This document shows positions 18,452 to 27,674 of a DNA stretch of 64,000 bases, piece by piece. The notes below the pieces were generated by a model. It searched no databases and was not told where the DNA came from. It saw only the letters and a list, made by a program, of their open reading frames with translations. A program made the translations under genes and the position numbers. Source of the stretch: Synechococcus sp. NOUM97013 (GTDB lineage: Bacteria; Cyanobacteriota; Cyanobacteriia; PCC-6307; Cyanobiaceae); the NCBI RefSeq assembly GCF_014279815.1, contig NZ_CP047941.1:2232001-2296000 (forward strand). Direction: 5' to 3'. The stretch's first letter is position 1; each line of letters starts with the position of its first letter.

Positions 18452-18958
18452 TCAGGTCAGCCGCCGGCGTTCATGCCGGCTGAACCACAACAGCAGCACC
18501 ACCACCACTGGCGTCAGCAGATCGGTGTAAAGCACGCTCCCCGCATTGGAGGGTGCCTGATTGTTGTCGACCACAAGCGACACCACATGACCAACGCCGT
18601 CGGCGAAGTACCAGCTGCTAAAAGCGACCATCGCCGCCAGCAGATAGTCGCGTTTCCGATACCAAAAGCTGCTGAAACCAAGAATGCTCACAGTGAGATT
18701 GGCGTAGGCCACCTCGAACTGGAAAGGACTGTTGGGCCAACCGATCTGCTCGGCGATGAACGGAGCGAACAGCAGATGCGCGATGAAGCCGTAAAGACCC
18801 GCAACCCCCATCACCCAGAAGGCGATCCAGAGCAATGACGCTTCCGACCAACGGCTGACGCTTCCCTGCCTTCGGGTCTGCAGGGCACCCAACAACAGGG
18901 CCAGCACCAACGTCCACACCCCTGTGTCTTGAAGCAAAAAGCGCACAAGCCCTGCCAT
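18452..18958 (-). CDS. DUF6790-like integral membrane protein
   Basis: The 168-residue protein has four to five transmembrane segments (residues 12-30, 42-65, 82-98, 105-130, 140-160). Its features 'GFIAHLLFAPFIAEQIGWPNSPFQFEVAYANL' (quoted loosely: 'FIAEQIGWPNSPFQFEVA') and 'YRKRDYLLAAMVAFSSWYFAD' match the DUF6790 family from memory. Function is unknown; the family is found widely in bacteria as a single-gene unit. It lies between the propeller gene (convergent) and the thioesterase gene (divergent). Confidence 0.75.
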   Translation of the reverse strand: MAGLVRFLLQDTGVWTLVLALLLGALQTRRQGSVSRWSEASLLWIAFWVMGVAGLYGFIAHLLFAPFIAEQIGWPNSPFQFEVAYANLTVSILGFSSFWYRKRDYLLAAMVAFSSWYFADGVGHVVSLVVDNNQAPSNAGSVLYTDLLTPVVVVLLLWFSRHERRRLT

Positions 18959-19003
18959 TCGCTTTGTGATGCACTGGTGCCAAGGTGACAGTGCGCTGCC
19001 GTG

Positions 19004-19474
19004 ATGACAACAGCCGTGATGACGTCACCCACCTGGTTGCAACTGCACCGTGTGGTGCGCTTCGGCGACACCGACGCGGCCGGCGTGATGCATTTCCATC
19101 AACTGCTGCGCTGGTGCCACGAAGCCTGGGAAGAAAGCCTGGAGGCCCAGGGCATTGCCGCCGAAGCGGTGTTCCCCGGCTGCCGCGACCAGGAACGCTG
19201 GCCTGACGTGGCGTTGCCGGTGGTGCACTGCCATGCGGACTTTCTCAGACCCGTGCATGGCGGTGATCAACTGAGCGTGCACCTGAGCCCACAACGGCTG
19301 GATCCCAGCAGCTTTGAGGTGCAGCACCGATTTCTGCTGGGGGATCAAGATGTGGCCCGGGGATGCATCCGCCACGTCGCCATCAGCACCGCGACACGAC
19401 GGCGCTGCACCCTGCCCGACACGATTGAACGCTGGCTGGAAGCCGCCCAGATCGGACGGATCAGCGAACTTTGA
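19004..19474 (+). CDS. 1,4-dihydroxy-2-naphthoyl-CoA hydrolase (hotdog thioesterase)
   Basis: This 4HBT-type hotdog thioesterase (about 156 residues) has the catalytic-type motif 'RFGDTDAAGVMHFHQLLRW' with Asp in the DxDAAGVM loop and 'AWEESLEAQGI'. Cyanobacterial members hydrolyse DHNA-CoA in phylloquinone synthesis, and its position next to menE, menC, menA and menF supports that. The start is uncertain: GTG 19001, ATG 19004 or ATG 19019 (MTSPTWLQL). The 3' end overlaps the small membrane-protein gene on the other strand by 14 bases. Confidence 0.85.
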   Translation: MTTAVMTSPTWLQLHRVVRFGDTDAAGVMHFHQLLRWCHEAWEESLEAQGIAAEAVFPGCRDQERWPDVALPVVHCHADFLRPVHGGDQLSVHLSPQRLDPSSFEVQHRFLLGDQDVARGCIRHVAISTATRRRCTLPDTIERWLEAAQIGRISEL

Positions 19475-19676
19475 GACGTTGATCACCAGCCCGTGGACGG
19501 GGTGAGCGTCCCAAAGCCCACACCAGAGCAGTGATCTGCACGGGCAGCATCGCCATGGCCAGCATCAGGGGATGGAAGCCGGCATGACCCTGCTGCGACC
19601 ACAGCCAGCCGCTGATGCCGGCCGCCACCACAAGCCACAGGGTTGGGAGTGCACTGGGCAAGCGCTTCGTTGGCAT
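19461..19676 (-). CDS. Small two-helix membrane protein
   Basis: A 71-residue product from ATG at 19676 with two hydrophobic helices (residues 9-25 and 34-55) and a basic C-terminus. It sits 7 bases downstream of the TM2-domain gene on the same strand, so the two small proteins are probably co-transcribed with menE. I do not recognise the family. The frame is open to 19763, but that extension is antisense-like and covers the TM2 gene end. Confidence 0.55.
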   Translation of the reverse strand: MPTKRLPSALPTLWLVVAAGISGWLWSQQGHAGFHPLMLAMAMLPVQITALVWALGRSPRPRAGDQRLKVR

Positions 19677-19683
19677 GGTCAGC

Positions 19684-19962
19684 TCAGAACCATTCCTGCT
19701 GATGATCGAGATAAGTCTCCCGGAATTCGTCGGGAGTTTTGGTGAGGTAAATGACCCCCTCAATCAATCCGATCAGAGACATCACACCAGCAGCAAGTCC
19801 GCAGGTGATGACACCGCCGGCCACTCCCACCAGCAACATAACGATGCCGGCCTGGTTGTACCCCAACACAAACTTGTGCACCCCCAGTGCACCGAAAAAG
19901 ATGGCCAGCAGTCCTGCAGCAAGCTTTTTGTTGCTGACTTCCGTATCAGACAACGTCGACAT
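19684..19962 (-). CDS. TM2 domain-containing membrane protein
   Basis: The 92-residue protein has the TM2 signature: 'NKKLAAGLLAIFFGALGVHKFVLGYNQAGIVML' in two helices with the short connecting turn 'GALGVHKFYLG'-type and 'GLIEGVIYLTKTPDEF' at the end. TM2 proteins are small bacterial membrane proteins of unclear function. ATG at 19962 is used; it overlaps the 3' end of menE by 17 bases, which suggests co-expression with the phylloquinone genes. Confidence 0.88.
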   Translation of the reverse strand: MSTLSDTEVSNKKLAAGLLAIFFGALGVHKFVLGYNQAGIVMLLVGVAGGVITCGLAAGVMSLIGLIEGVIYLTKTPDEFRETYLDHQQEWF

Positions 19963-21235
19963 CCTGTTCCTGTTGCTGAGCTGATTGTTGCGAGAGCAGC
20001 CAGGTCTGCCAACGCCGGCGATCCCACTTCCCTGCCCGCGAAGGCGCCAGATCCGCACAGGGCACCCAGCGCCGTGGTCGTTCGGCCGCAGGCCAGCCAG
20101 ACACCAACGCCCTCAACGCATCCATCCCCGCAGGCACTCGATCAGGGGTCGACCAGCGCACCAGGGCCACCAATTGCGCCCCCCACTCGGGATCGGGCAG
20201 CCCGAGCATCAGCACCGCTGAGAGGGGCAATCCAGCCCGATCCGCCAGCGACAGCAGACGATCCTCCAGTTGCTCAGGGAAGACCGTGACGCCACCGGAC
20301 TGCAACGCACCATCGCGGCGACCCACAACCTGCAGATCAGGGGCGACCTGAGCGTCGCCAAGTGTCGCCAGATCACCGGTGCGCCACCATCCCTGCTCAT
20401 CCACCAGCGCCTGGAGACCACCGGTCGGATCAAGCCTGGCCACAGCCAGGCGGTCACAGTGCACGGCCAGTGCTCCATCGGGATCCAGCCGCAGTCGCAC
20501 ACCCTCGAGAGGCTGGCCGCAGCTGCGATGGCCGGCGAGGAAAGCCTGCGGGGTCTGAACCGTCACCATCGCCGCAGTTTCTGTGGCGCCGTAACAGGGG
20601 GCCAAGCGCAAACCCGCCTGGCGGGAGAGCGCCGCGAGATCCATCGGCAAAGCGGCTCCCCCAACCCAGATGACGTCCATGGCCTGAAGCCAGCTGCAGC
20701 CCTCGGGGTGAGCCAGCAAGCGCCGCAATTGTGTGGGCACCAGCGACAGAAGCATCGGACGCTTCCGCCAGTCAGGGTGCTGGCGGCAATGCACCTGCAG
20801 AACAGACGGCTGCTTCATCAGCTCAGGCGCCAGCCAGCCATGGCGTGCTCCCCACTGACGCGCGCGCCACCAGGGCATCAGTCCACTCACATGCTGAAAG
20901 GGCAGGGGATTCCAGACCAAACAGGTCTCGGGATCCAGCCCCAGCCGTTGCAGCCATCGGCCACACACTTCAGCTGAGCGTTCGAGATTGGCGAGCGGAT
21001 GCAGACAGAGCGAGCGGCCACCGCTGCTGCCACCGGTCGACAGCACCAGACCGGGTCCCTCAGGCCACAGCGCCGACGGCTGCTGAAGCGTGGGCAGTTG
21101 CTCCTCCCCTTGAAGCGCCCCCTCTTGAGGCCCCACCAACCGCACCCAGCCCCGGCACTGCAGCAGCTCCAGCAACGCCGTGGCCGTGCGCTCCGGAGCT
21201 GCAAGATCGCAAGACAAGGTCACCCAGTCGTGCAT
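19946..21235 (-). CDS. menE: 2-succinylbenzoate-CoA ligase
   Basis: MenE activates o-succinylbenzoate with ATP and CoA in phylloquinone synthesis. The 429-residue AMP-binding enzyme has the P-loop-like 'LVLSTGGSSGGRSL', 'CLVWNPLPFQHVSGLMPWWRAR' in part, 'LAPCYGATETAAMVTV', 'WWRTGDLATL' and 'VVGRRDGALQSGGVTVFPEQLE'. It is shorter than many ligases of the class (about 450-500), as usual for marine picocyanobacteria. Its ATG at 21235 overlaps the menC stop (TGATG), which indicates translational coupling; GTG at 21241 is an alternative start. Confidence 0.93.
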   Translation of the reverse strand: MHDWVTLSCDLAAPERTATALLELLQCRGWVRLVGPQEGALQGEEQLPTLQQPSALWPEGPGLVLSTGGSSGGRSLCLHPLANLERSAEVCGRWLQRLGLDPETCLVWNPLPFQHVSGLMPWWRARQWGARHGWLAPELMKQPSVLQVHCRQHPDWRKRPMLLSLVPTQLRRLLAHPEGCSWLQAMDVIWVGGAALPMDLAALSRQAGLRLAPCYGATETAAMVTVQTPQAFLAGHRSCGQPLEGVRLRLDPDGALAVHCDRLAVARLDPTGGLQALVDEQGWWRTGDLATLGDAQVAPDLQVVGRRDGALQSGGVTVFPEQLEDRLLSLADRAGLPLSAVLMLGLPDPEWGAQLVALVRWSTPDRVPAGMDALRALVSGWPAAERPRRWVPCADLAPSRAGKWDRRRWQTWLLSQQSAQQQEQDVDVV

Positions 21236-22212
21236 CAACACGCTCCTCCAGCGGCCGCCCAGACCTGATCAGGCTCCGCACTGAACAGGGGACCTTCAGG
21301 ACACCAACCGGGCGCCAGACCAGGCGCTGCAGGTGTTGGACCCTGCCATTGCAGTCGCGACAACAGGGCCAACCAGCGGAACCCGATGCCCGTCTCAAAG
21401 GCGGTGCTCAGCATCAGCCGAGGCCGGCCCTGCTGCAACTGCCGCAACAAGGCTCTGGGATCGCCTTCCAAAAGGGGGCGTCGCACTTGCCATCCCTGCC
21501 ACTGCTCACGCCAAGCAGGGTGCGCCTGCAGGGACTCATCCAGGGCCACGGGAAGGCGTTTAGCCAGCCGATTCAGACCATCCAGATCATCCACCGCGAG
21601 GGGCTGCTCCAACCATTGCAAACGCGGATCAGCGGCCAGCACCTCCACCCAGCGGTCCGCCTCCGCACGGTTCCAGCCGGCATTGGCATCCAGGCGCAGC
21701 CGCGCCGTCGCAGGGAGGCGTTCCAGCAACTGGTGGAGCAGCAACCATTCGAGCTCTGGATCCGCCGCCGCCACTTTCCATTTGACGGTGATCCCCGGCG
21801 CAGCCACCGGTGACGCCAACAGGCGTTCAAGCTCCGGCAGCATCGACGATCCAGCCGGCAGCAGATGCGCTGCAGGGGGAGCCGGATGCCATGGACCCAG
21901 ATCAGCGTCCAGTTCAGCCAGGGCAGCGCCAACCGCAAAAGCGACGGCTGGCGGCAGCTGCGGCAGCACAAGCTCCAATTGGTCGCGGTTGACCCCAAGC
22001 TCGGCCGTCTTCTGCCAGTCAGCCAGGGCCTGCTCACAGGCCTTGCGCGCCTGTGGCTGCAAGGGAGCCACCTCACCCCAGCCCACACGTCCTGTCTGCG
22101 AGCAGACGATGCGCAGCAACCAGCCGTCTCGCTGTTGCCAGGAGCCAGTGGCAGTCGTCAGTGGACGGGACAGCAGGAAGCCATAGGGACGAAGCGCCAG
22201 AGAGAGCCCCAT
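21235..22212 (-). CDS. menC: o-Succinylbenzoate synthase
   Basis: MenC dehydrates SHCHC to o-succinylbenzoate. The 325-residue enolase-superfamily protein keeps the KxK motif (K144, K146 in 'TVKWKV'), and the metal ligands D175 ('RLDANAGW'), E202 ('LEQPL') and D225 ('ALDES'). The second catalytic Lys expected in 'KP' after the last ligand is Arg here (R245, 'QVRRPLLEG', codon CGC at 21478-21480). Coupled to menE downstream and 4 bases from menA upstream, so menA-menC-menE form one operon. Confidence 0.92.
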   Translation of the reverse strand: MGLSLALRPYGFLLSRPLTTATGSWQQRDGWLLRIVCSQTGRVGWGEVAPLQPQARKACEQALADWQKTAELGVNRDQLELVLPQLPPAVAFAVGAALAELDADLGPWHPAPPAAHLLPAGSSMLPELERLLASPVAAPGITVKWKVAAADPELEWLLLHQLLERLPATARLRLDANAGWNRAEADRWVEVLAADPRLQWLEQPLAVDDLDGLNRLAKRLPVALDESLQAHPAWREQWQGWQVRRPLLEGDPRALLRQLQQGRPRLMLSTAFETGIGFRWLALLSRLQWQGPTPAAPGLAPGWCPEGPLFSAEPDQVWAAAGGAC

Positions 22213-22216
22213 GCGG

Positions 22217-23197
22217 TCAGGGGCTCCCAGCGATCGAGGAACCGAACCAGGGCCCCATCGCCAAACCGAGGCTCAAGCCAAGTCCATTGAGGCCCTGAAA
22301 ACGCAAGGCGAGAAACTTGCTGCCCTGGATGCGTTCCGGCTCAGCGTGATGGCTGCGCAGCAAACGAATCAGTGCTGCAGCCGCGGGTAGTCCCAAAGCT
22401 CCAAGCAACGCAGTCGGAGGCCAATCGCCATGGAGCACGGGAGTCCACTCCAACGCCAGGGTTCCCGCAACGAACCAAGGCACCAGCGCCGACGCCCGTG
22501 CGGTGCCCAGACGCACCACAGGGGACTGCTTGCCGTGGGCCGCATCCTCCTCAACCTGATGGAAATGCGAGCAGAACAGCACCAGCGAGGTGGCCAGAGC
22601 GGGACCCGATCCCAGCAGTAAGGCCACATCCCATGGCACCGCCGCCCATGCAGTGGTCTCTGCTGCGGGAGCCACCACCAACAGCGCAGCTGCTGTGGCA
22701 AAAGGGCCAAAGGCCAGCCAGCAGAGCGGTTCACCCAGACCCAGATAGCCGAGGCGGAATGGTGGTCCTTGGTAGAGGTAGCCGATGCCGCAGCTCACCA
22801 GCACCAGCGCCAGCACCGAAATGCTGCTCTGAAGAGCCATCAGCAGCATCATCAGCAGGCCAGCCAGGAGCACCAGGGTCGACAGACGACGGACCGGACG
22901 GCGACGACCGAGCAGGGCCACCACCGAATGGGGCTTGGCGGTGGTATCGATCCCGGTATCGGCATCAAACAGGTCGTTGCTGAGGTTCTCCCAGAGCAAC
23001 AACAGCACCGCTGCCAGCAGAAATCCAAGCGCCTGGCCCCAGCGCACCGGCAGCCCCACTCCAACGCGCCAGCCAACCGCGAGAAGCAGCGGCATGACCG
23101 CAACGGAGTACATCGGCCATTTGATTGCGGCTTTCCAAAGATGCCGCCGCTCAGCGCGCGGGGAGTGAAGGGTTGCAACAGCCTGGCGATCTTGCAT
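22217..23197 (-). CDS. menA: 1,4-dihydroxy-2-naphthoate phytyltransferase (MenA)
   Basis: MenA attaches the phytyl chain to DHNA, giving demethylphylloquinone. The 326-residue UbiA-superfamily membrane protein has the first prenyl-diphosphate motif as 'NLSNDLFDADTGID' and the second as 'HFHQVEEDAAHGKQSPVVRLG', with about eight to nine helices. ATG at 23197 (MQDRQAV) is chosen; the frame is open to 23224. It is divergent from menF with 70 bases between the starts, forming a likely shared regulatory region. Confidence 0.93.
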   Translation of the reverse strand: MQDRQAVATLHSPRAERRHLWKAAIKWPMYSVAVMPLLLAVGWRVGVGLPVRWGQALGFLLAAVLLLLWENLSNDLFDADTGIDTTAKPHSVVALLGRRRPVRRLSTLVLLAGLLMMLLMALQSSISVLALVLVSCGIGYLYQGPPFRLGYLGLGEPLCWLAFGPFATAAALLVVAPAAETTAWAAVPWDVALLLGSGPALATSLVLFCSHFHQVEEDAAHGKQSPVVRLGTARASALVPWFVAGTLALEWTPVLHGDWPPTALLGALGLPAAAALIRLLRSHHAEPERIQGSKFLALRFQGLNGLGLSLGLAMGPWFGSSIAGSP

Positions 23198-23267
23198 GGA
23201 CTGGGCGCACTCAGCCCGCTTCAAGACCCATACATTTGAGCAGTCCCCTGCTCGATCTGCTGACCGG

Positions 23268-24701
23268 ATGTCGGCCGCACCCCACGACAGCTGCGTTGCG
23301 ATGTCCTTCAGCGACTTGCTGGAGCGAGCACAACGCGCATGGGCGCAGCGCTCCCTTGAGGATGGAGTGCTGAGCCTGGCGCTGCCGGTGCAGGGCCTCG
23401 ACCCCCTGCACCAGCTGGTGGATCTGGAGGCGCACGACCCCTTCCGTTTTCTGTGGGACAGCGCGCCGGGGCTTTGCCTAGCGGCAGCAGGACGCTGCCA
23501 TCACCTGGAACTGTCCAGCGCCAAACGCTTCGAACTGGCGCAACGCTTCAGTGATGTGACTCTGGGGCGGATTCTGGATGGCAGTCCAGACGCACCGGCG
23601 CAGGCGCGCTCACGCATTCTTCTCGCGTTTTCCTTCTTCGAGCAGACCGGCGAGCAGCAACCCCAGGGGGGCATGCCCTCAGTGCAGGCGGTGCTGCCCC
23701 GTTGGCAGCTCAGCCGTCATGGGCGCCAGGGATGGCTGCGCGTGCATGGCGTGGCTCAACAGGCCAGTGATGTGCGCACGCTGACGGAATCGCTGTGGGT
23801 GATGGCGGAACGGTTGCGTTCCCGGCAGCACGCCAGGACTCCATCCATGGACACCGTGAGCGGCAGCATCACACCCGGAGCCTGGGAGCAGAACTACACG
23901 CCGGCCCTGGAACGCGGCCTGGAATTGGTTAACAGCGGTGAACTGCACAAACTGGTGCTGGCGGTACGCCAGACGGTCAGCCTCAAGGAGCCTCTTGATC
24001 CGCAACCGCTGTTGCAGCGGCTCCGCCTTCAGCAGGCGGGCAGCTGCCGCTTCCTTTGGCAAAAAGACGCCCACGACAGTTTCTTCGGCGCCTCGCCAGA
24101 GCGACTGCTGAGCCTGCGCAACGGTCAACTGCGCTGCGATGCTTTGGCCGGCACCGCGGGCAGGAACGACCAGGCGGACGCGTTGCTCAGTTCGGACAAG
24201 GATCGTCGGGAGCATGAACTGGTCGCTAAGGCGATCACCGACCACCTGATCGATCGCGGGCTGCAGCCACGACGCCCGCGACGCCCCCAACTGGCCCGTC
24301 ATGGGCAACTGGTGCATCTGCATACCCCCATCACCACCTCGGCCCCGGGACAATCCCCGCTTGCCCTGGCCGGCGTGCTGCACCCGACACCGGCAGTGGC
24401 CGGTCTGCCACGGCGCGAAGCCATGGGGTGGTTGCGCAGCCTCGAACCGTTCGACCGGCAGGGCTATGCCGCTCCGATCGGCTGGATCGACAGTGCGGGG
24501 GATGCGGAATTGCGCGTTGCCATCCGCTGCGGACATGCCCATGGCACGCAACTCGATCTGACTGCAGGTGCCGGTCTGGTGCGCGGATCCGTGGCCGACC
24601 GTGAATTGCAGGAAGTAGGACTGAAACTCACGGTGCTGGCGGATCAGCTGGATCTGATGTCAGGGAGTCGGCAGGGAACGCAATCGCCATTGCATCGATG
24701 A
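23268..24701 (+). CDS. menF: Isochorismate synthase
   Basis: MenF isomerises chorismate to isochorismate, the entry to phylloquinone. The 477-residue protein has the chorismate-binding fold: 'LAVRQTVSLKEPLDPQPLLQRL', 'FFGASPERLLSLRNGQL', 'DALAGTAGR', 'SDKDRREHELV', 'LHPTPAVAGLPR' and 'YAAPIGWIDSAGDAELRVAIR'. Start is 23268 (MSAAPHD) or 23301 (MSFSDLLER); both are in frame. The 3' end overlaps the convergent S9 peptidase gene by 42 bases. menD and menB are not in this window. Confidence 0.93.
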   Translation: MSAAPHDSCVAMSFSDLLERAQRAWAQRSLEDGVLSLALPVQGLDPLHQLVDLEAHDPFRFLWDSAPGLCLAAAGRCHHLELSSAKRFELAQRFSDVTLGRILDGSPDAPAQARSRILLAFSFFEQTGEQQPQGGMPSVQAVLPRWQLSRHGRQGWLRVHGVAQQASDVRTLTESLWVMAERLRSRQHARTPSMDTVSGSITPGAWEQNYTPALERGLELVNSGELHKLVLAVRQTVSLKEPLDPQPLLQRLRLQQAGSCRFLWQKDAHDSFFGASPERLLSLRNGQLRCDALAGTAGRNDQADALLSSDKDRREHELVAKAITDHLIDRGLQPRRPRRPQLARHGQLVHLHTPITTSAPGQSPLALAGVLHPTPAVAGLPRREAMGWLRSLEPFDRQGYAAPIGWIDSAGDAELRVAIRCGHAHGTQLDLTAGAGLVRGSVADRELQEVGLKLTVLADQLDLMSGSRQGTQSPLHR

Positions 24702-26678
24702 CTGGTCCAGGGTCGTTCCAAACGGTTCAGCCCTGCCGCCAAGATGCTCGCTGAGGAAGGCCTCCTGGAGCGCGGTCATCGCCAGCGCATTGCGTGGATT
24801 GGCGAATCCGTGACCTTCATCGGGGAACACCACGAAATCAATCGGCAGATTGCGTTTCGCCATCGCGGCCGCAATGGCCTCACTTTCGCTGAGCTTGACC
24901 CTGGGGTCATTGGCGCCATGCCCCAGCAGCAGCGGCCGCTGAATCCGGTCCACGTGCTGAAGCGGTGAAATGGCATCCAGATCCACCGTCCCCACACCGA
25001 TCATCCGCTCGAAATTGATCCGGAGGGATTCCCAGTAGGGGGGAATCGAATCAATCAGGGTGCGCAGATTGGACGGACCCACCTCAGCGATGGCGGCAGC
25101 GAACAGCTCCGGATCGCGGGTGAGACCAGCCAGCGCGGCATAGCCCCCGTAGGAGGCCCCCATGATCGCCACGCGATCAGGGTCGGCGATCCCTTCATCG
25201 ATCGCCCAGCGGACGGCATCCACCAGATCGTCCTGCATCGCGGCATACCACTCGCCTTCGCCCGCCAGGAGATGCTGCTTACCGAATCCGGTGGAGCCGC
25301 GGTAGTTCACGCTGAGGGCGTGGTAGCCACGATTCGCCAGCAACTGATGGGTGGAGCTGTAACCCCAGAAATCGCGCGCTTGAGGCCCCCCATGCACCAG
25401 CAGCACCAAGGGCTGGGGCTCCATTCCTGAAGCCAGCGGTGTGCGGGTCAGGTAAGCCGGCAGGCGCCGACCATCTCTGGCCCGCAGGTCCAGGCTCTCC
25501 ATCGGTGCCAGCGCGTAGTCGTCGAGCCTGGGCTGCACGGAGAACAGCTTGCGGATCTCATCTGCCTCCCGTTCCCAGAGCCAATACTGAGGCCCCTGAC
25601 GATCGGACCCAATGGCCACCAGCCAGCGACGCCCCTCCAGATCTTGATCGACCACCGCAAAGTCGTTGGCCCCTGCCAGCTGCTTCAGCCGGGCCAGGTC
25701 AGGCTCCACGGCAGGATCCAACACCACCAGGCGAGAGCGAAGATCCACTTCCTGAAGGGCGGTGGGAACTCCCGTTTCGAGATCACTCAGCGCCACGCCC
25801 AGGGCACCGGCCGATGATCGATGCACCACTTCGGGAATGCAGTCGCTTCCGCAGGTCTCCAGCTGCTCGCGGCTCCAGCGCACCAGGCGCGGCAGATCGT
25901 CACCGGTGCTGAGGACGCCGTAGAGCCATTGGCCATCGCGGCTGAAGCCTCCAGGGCCCGAGCCGGTGATTGTGTCGTCGAAGTCGAACCGCAGAAAGGA
26001 GCGCCATTCCGACTCACCCGGGAGGCGCAGCTCATGGGCACTGCCACCATCAGGCAGCAGCTGCGAGCGAATCACGGGATTCCAGGCACCATCGATCCAC
26101 AGAATCGAGACGTCGCGACCGTCGTCGGTGGATTGGTAAAGGAGACGACGCTCGCCAGTCTCCACTTCAATCACATAGGTGTCGTGATAGCGGGGATCAC
26201 GATCGTTCAAGGCCACCAGCAGCTCATTGGGGGCCTCCCGATCGGCCCCGATCCAAACCGCCTTCACCCCTTGGGGCGGCGTCAGGTCCTTGCGCTCACC
26301 GGTGCGAGGGTTGATTCGCACCAGAACGGTGTTCTCATCGCCATCACCATCCCGGGATGAAATCAGGAAGCGGCCGTCGGCCGTCCAGTACCCCGGCCTT
26401 TGAGGACGAGCCCGCTGCTGGGTGAGCACCCTGGCTGGAGCTTGGCTATCCAGATCGCGGACCCAGAGATTCAGCACGCCCTGATCCGGGGCCAGATACG
26501 CGATCCAGCGCCCATCTGGGCTGAGATTGACGCTCATGATCTCCGGGTTACCGAAGAGCACCTCCCGAGGAATGAGCGGTGGCAACTCGCGGGAGCGAAC
26601 TGCAGAGCCAGCAGTCCAGGCAGTTCCGGCGAGGCCAACCAGAAGCGCCGCACCCCAGCACAGTCCTCGTTTCAGCAC
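24660..26678 (-). CDS. Secreted S9-family serine peptidase (prolyl oligopeptidase/acyl-peptidase type)
   Basis: The 672-residue protein has an N-terminal signal peptide (MLKRGLCWGAALLVGLAGTA), a beta-propeller of WD/PD40-type repeats (residues 35-390, for example 'SVNLSPDGRWIAYLAPD') and a C-terminal alpha/beta-hydrolase domain. The catalytic triad is visible as Ser in 'GASYGGYAAL', Asp in 'GHGANDPRV' and His in 'DEGHGFANP'. It probably cleaves short peptides in the periplasm. Its end overlaps menF on the other strand. Confidence 0.93.
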   Translation of the reverse strand: MLKRGLCWGAALLVGLAGTAWTAGSAVRSRELPPLIPREVLFGNPEIMSVNLSPDGRWIAYLAPDQGVLNLWVRDLDSQAPARVLTQQRARPQRPGYWTADGRFLISSRDGDGDENTVLVRINPRTGERKDLTPPQGVKAVWIGADREAPNELLVALNDRDPRYHDTYVIEVETGERRLLYQSTDDGRDVSILWIDGAWNPVIRSQLLPDGGSAHELRLPGESEWRSFLRFDFDDTITGSGPGGFSRDGQWLYGVLSTGDDLPRLVRWSREQLETCGSDCIPEVVHRSSAGALGVALSDLETGVPTALQEVDLRSRLVVLDPAVEPDLARLKQLAGANDFAVVDQDLEGRRWLVAIGSDRQGPQYWLWEREADEIRKLFSVQPRLDDYALAPMESLDLRARDGRRLPAYLTRTPLASGMEPQPLVLLVHGGPQARDFWGYSSTHQLLANRGYHALSVNYRGSTGFGKQHLLAGEGEWYAAMQDDLVDAVRWAIDEGIADPDRVAIMGASYGGYAALAGLTRDPELFAAAIAEVGPSNLRTLIDSIPPYWESLRINFERMIGVGTVDLDAISPLQHVDRIQRPLLLGHGANDPRVKLSESEAIAAAMAKRNLPIDFVVFPDEGHGFANPRNALAMTALQEAFLSEHLGGRAEPFGTTLDQSSMQWRLRSLPTP

Positions 26679-26714
26679 AGCGCTCCTGCCCGGTCAGCCC
26701 TTCATTGTGATCGC

Positions 26715-27638
26715 TCAGATCAGATCACGCAGGCGCTCGAGCACTTGATCCGCCAAGGGCTGATTCATCAACCGCTCCACCTCGCGAATGCCCGTCGGAC
26801 TGGTGACGTTGATCTCGCTCAGCATCCCGCCGATCACATCAATCCCCACGAAGAACAGGCCTTCGGCACGCAGCGCAGGGGCCAGAGCGGCACAGATTTG
26901 ATGCTCCCGTGACGTCAGTTCCGTGGCTTCGGCCTGACCTCCCACCGCCAGGTTGCTGCGGAATTCACCGGCGGCCGGCCGGCGGTTGATGGCACCCAAC
27001 GGCTCTCCATCCACCAGCAGGATGCGCTTGTCCCCTTCACTGACGGATGGGAGGAAGCACTGCGCCATCACCGGAAGGCGCTCCTGCTCGGTGACCAGTT
27101 CCAGCAGAGCTTTCAGCCCCGGGGCCTGCGCGGACACGCGGATCACACCGAGACCAGCACGACCGCCCAGAGGCTTGAGCACGATTTCGTTGTGCGTTTC
27201 AGCAAAGGCGCTGAGCTCCTGAACGCGACCCGACACCAACGTTGGAGCCATCCAGCGGCTGAAGCGCAGCGCGCCGAGCTTCTCGTTCCAGCTGCGCAGC
27301 GAATCGGGGCGATTGAGCACACGCACTCCAGCGCGCTCAGCCACATCCAGCAGATGGGTGGCGTAGAGATACGCCTCATCCACAGGCGGATCTTTGCGCA
27401 TCCAGATCACCTGGAAGGTGGCCAGCGGAAGACGCTCACGCTCACCGACGCTGATCCATGGGTCCGGTTGAACCGGTGTAGCCATGGCGAGCGGTTCATC
27501 ACCCAGAGCGATCAGATCCGCTGGCGTGCAGGCCCAAACCTCCAGGGAGGCACGACTCGCGGCCTGCATCAGGGCAGCCGTTGAATCCTTGAGCGGATTG
27601 ATGCGATCCAGAGGATCCAGCACGAACAGGTGACGCAT
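26715..27638 (-). CDS. gshB: Glutathione synthetase
   Basis: GshB adds glycine to gamma-glutamylcysteine. The 307-residue ATP-grasp protein shows '[23 protein letters not shown]' in part, '[18 protein letters not shown]' (ATP-grasp loop), '[31 protein letters not shown]' in part and '[21 protein letters not shown]'. ATG at 27638 (MRHLFVLDP) is preferred to the TTG six bases upstream. It follows grxC on the same strand by 36 bases, a functional pair since glutaredoxin uses glutathione. Confidence 0.96.
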   Translation of the reverse strand: MRHLFVLDPLDRINPLKDSTAALMQAASRASLEVWACTPADLIALGDEPLAMATPVQPDPWISVGERERLPLATFQVIWMRKDPPVDEAYLYATHLLDVAERAGVRVLNRPDSLRSWNEKLGALRFSRWMAPTLVSGRVQELSAFAETHNEIVLKPLGGRAGLGVIRVSAQAPGLKALLELVTEQERLPVMAQCFLPSVSEGDKRILLVDGEPLGAINRRPAAGEFRSNLAVGGQAEATELTSREHQICAALAPALRAEGLFFVGIDVIGGMLSEINVTSPTGIREVERLMNQPLADQVLERLRDLI

Positions 27639-27674
27639 GAGCAACGGTCGTGTCAGTGGGATCGAGTAGGGAAA

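Noticed and set aside
20731-21813. 360-codon plus-strand frame
   Set aside because: Antisense to menE and menC with extreme Ala/Pro/Arg/Gln content and no domain.
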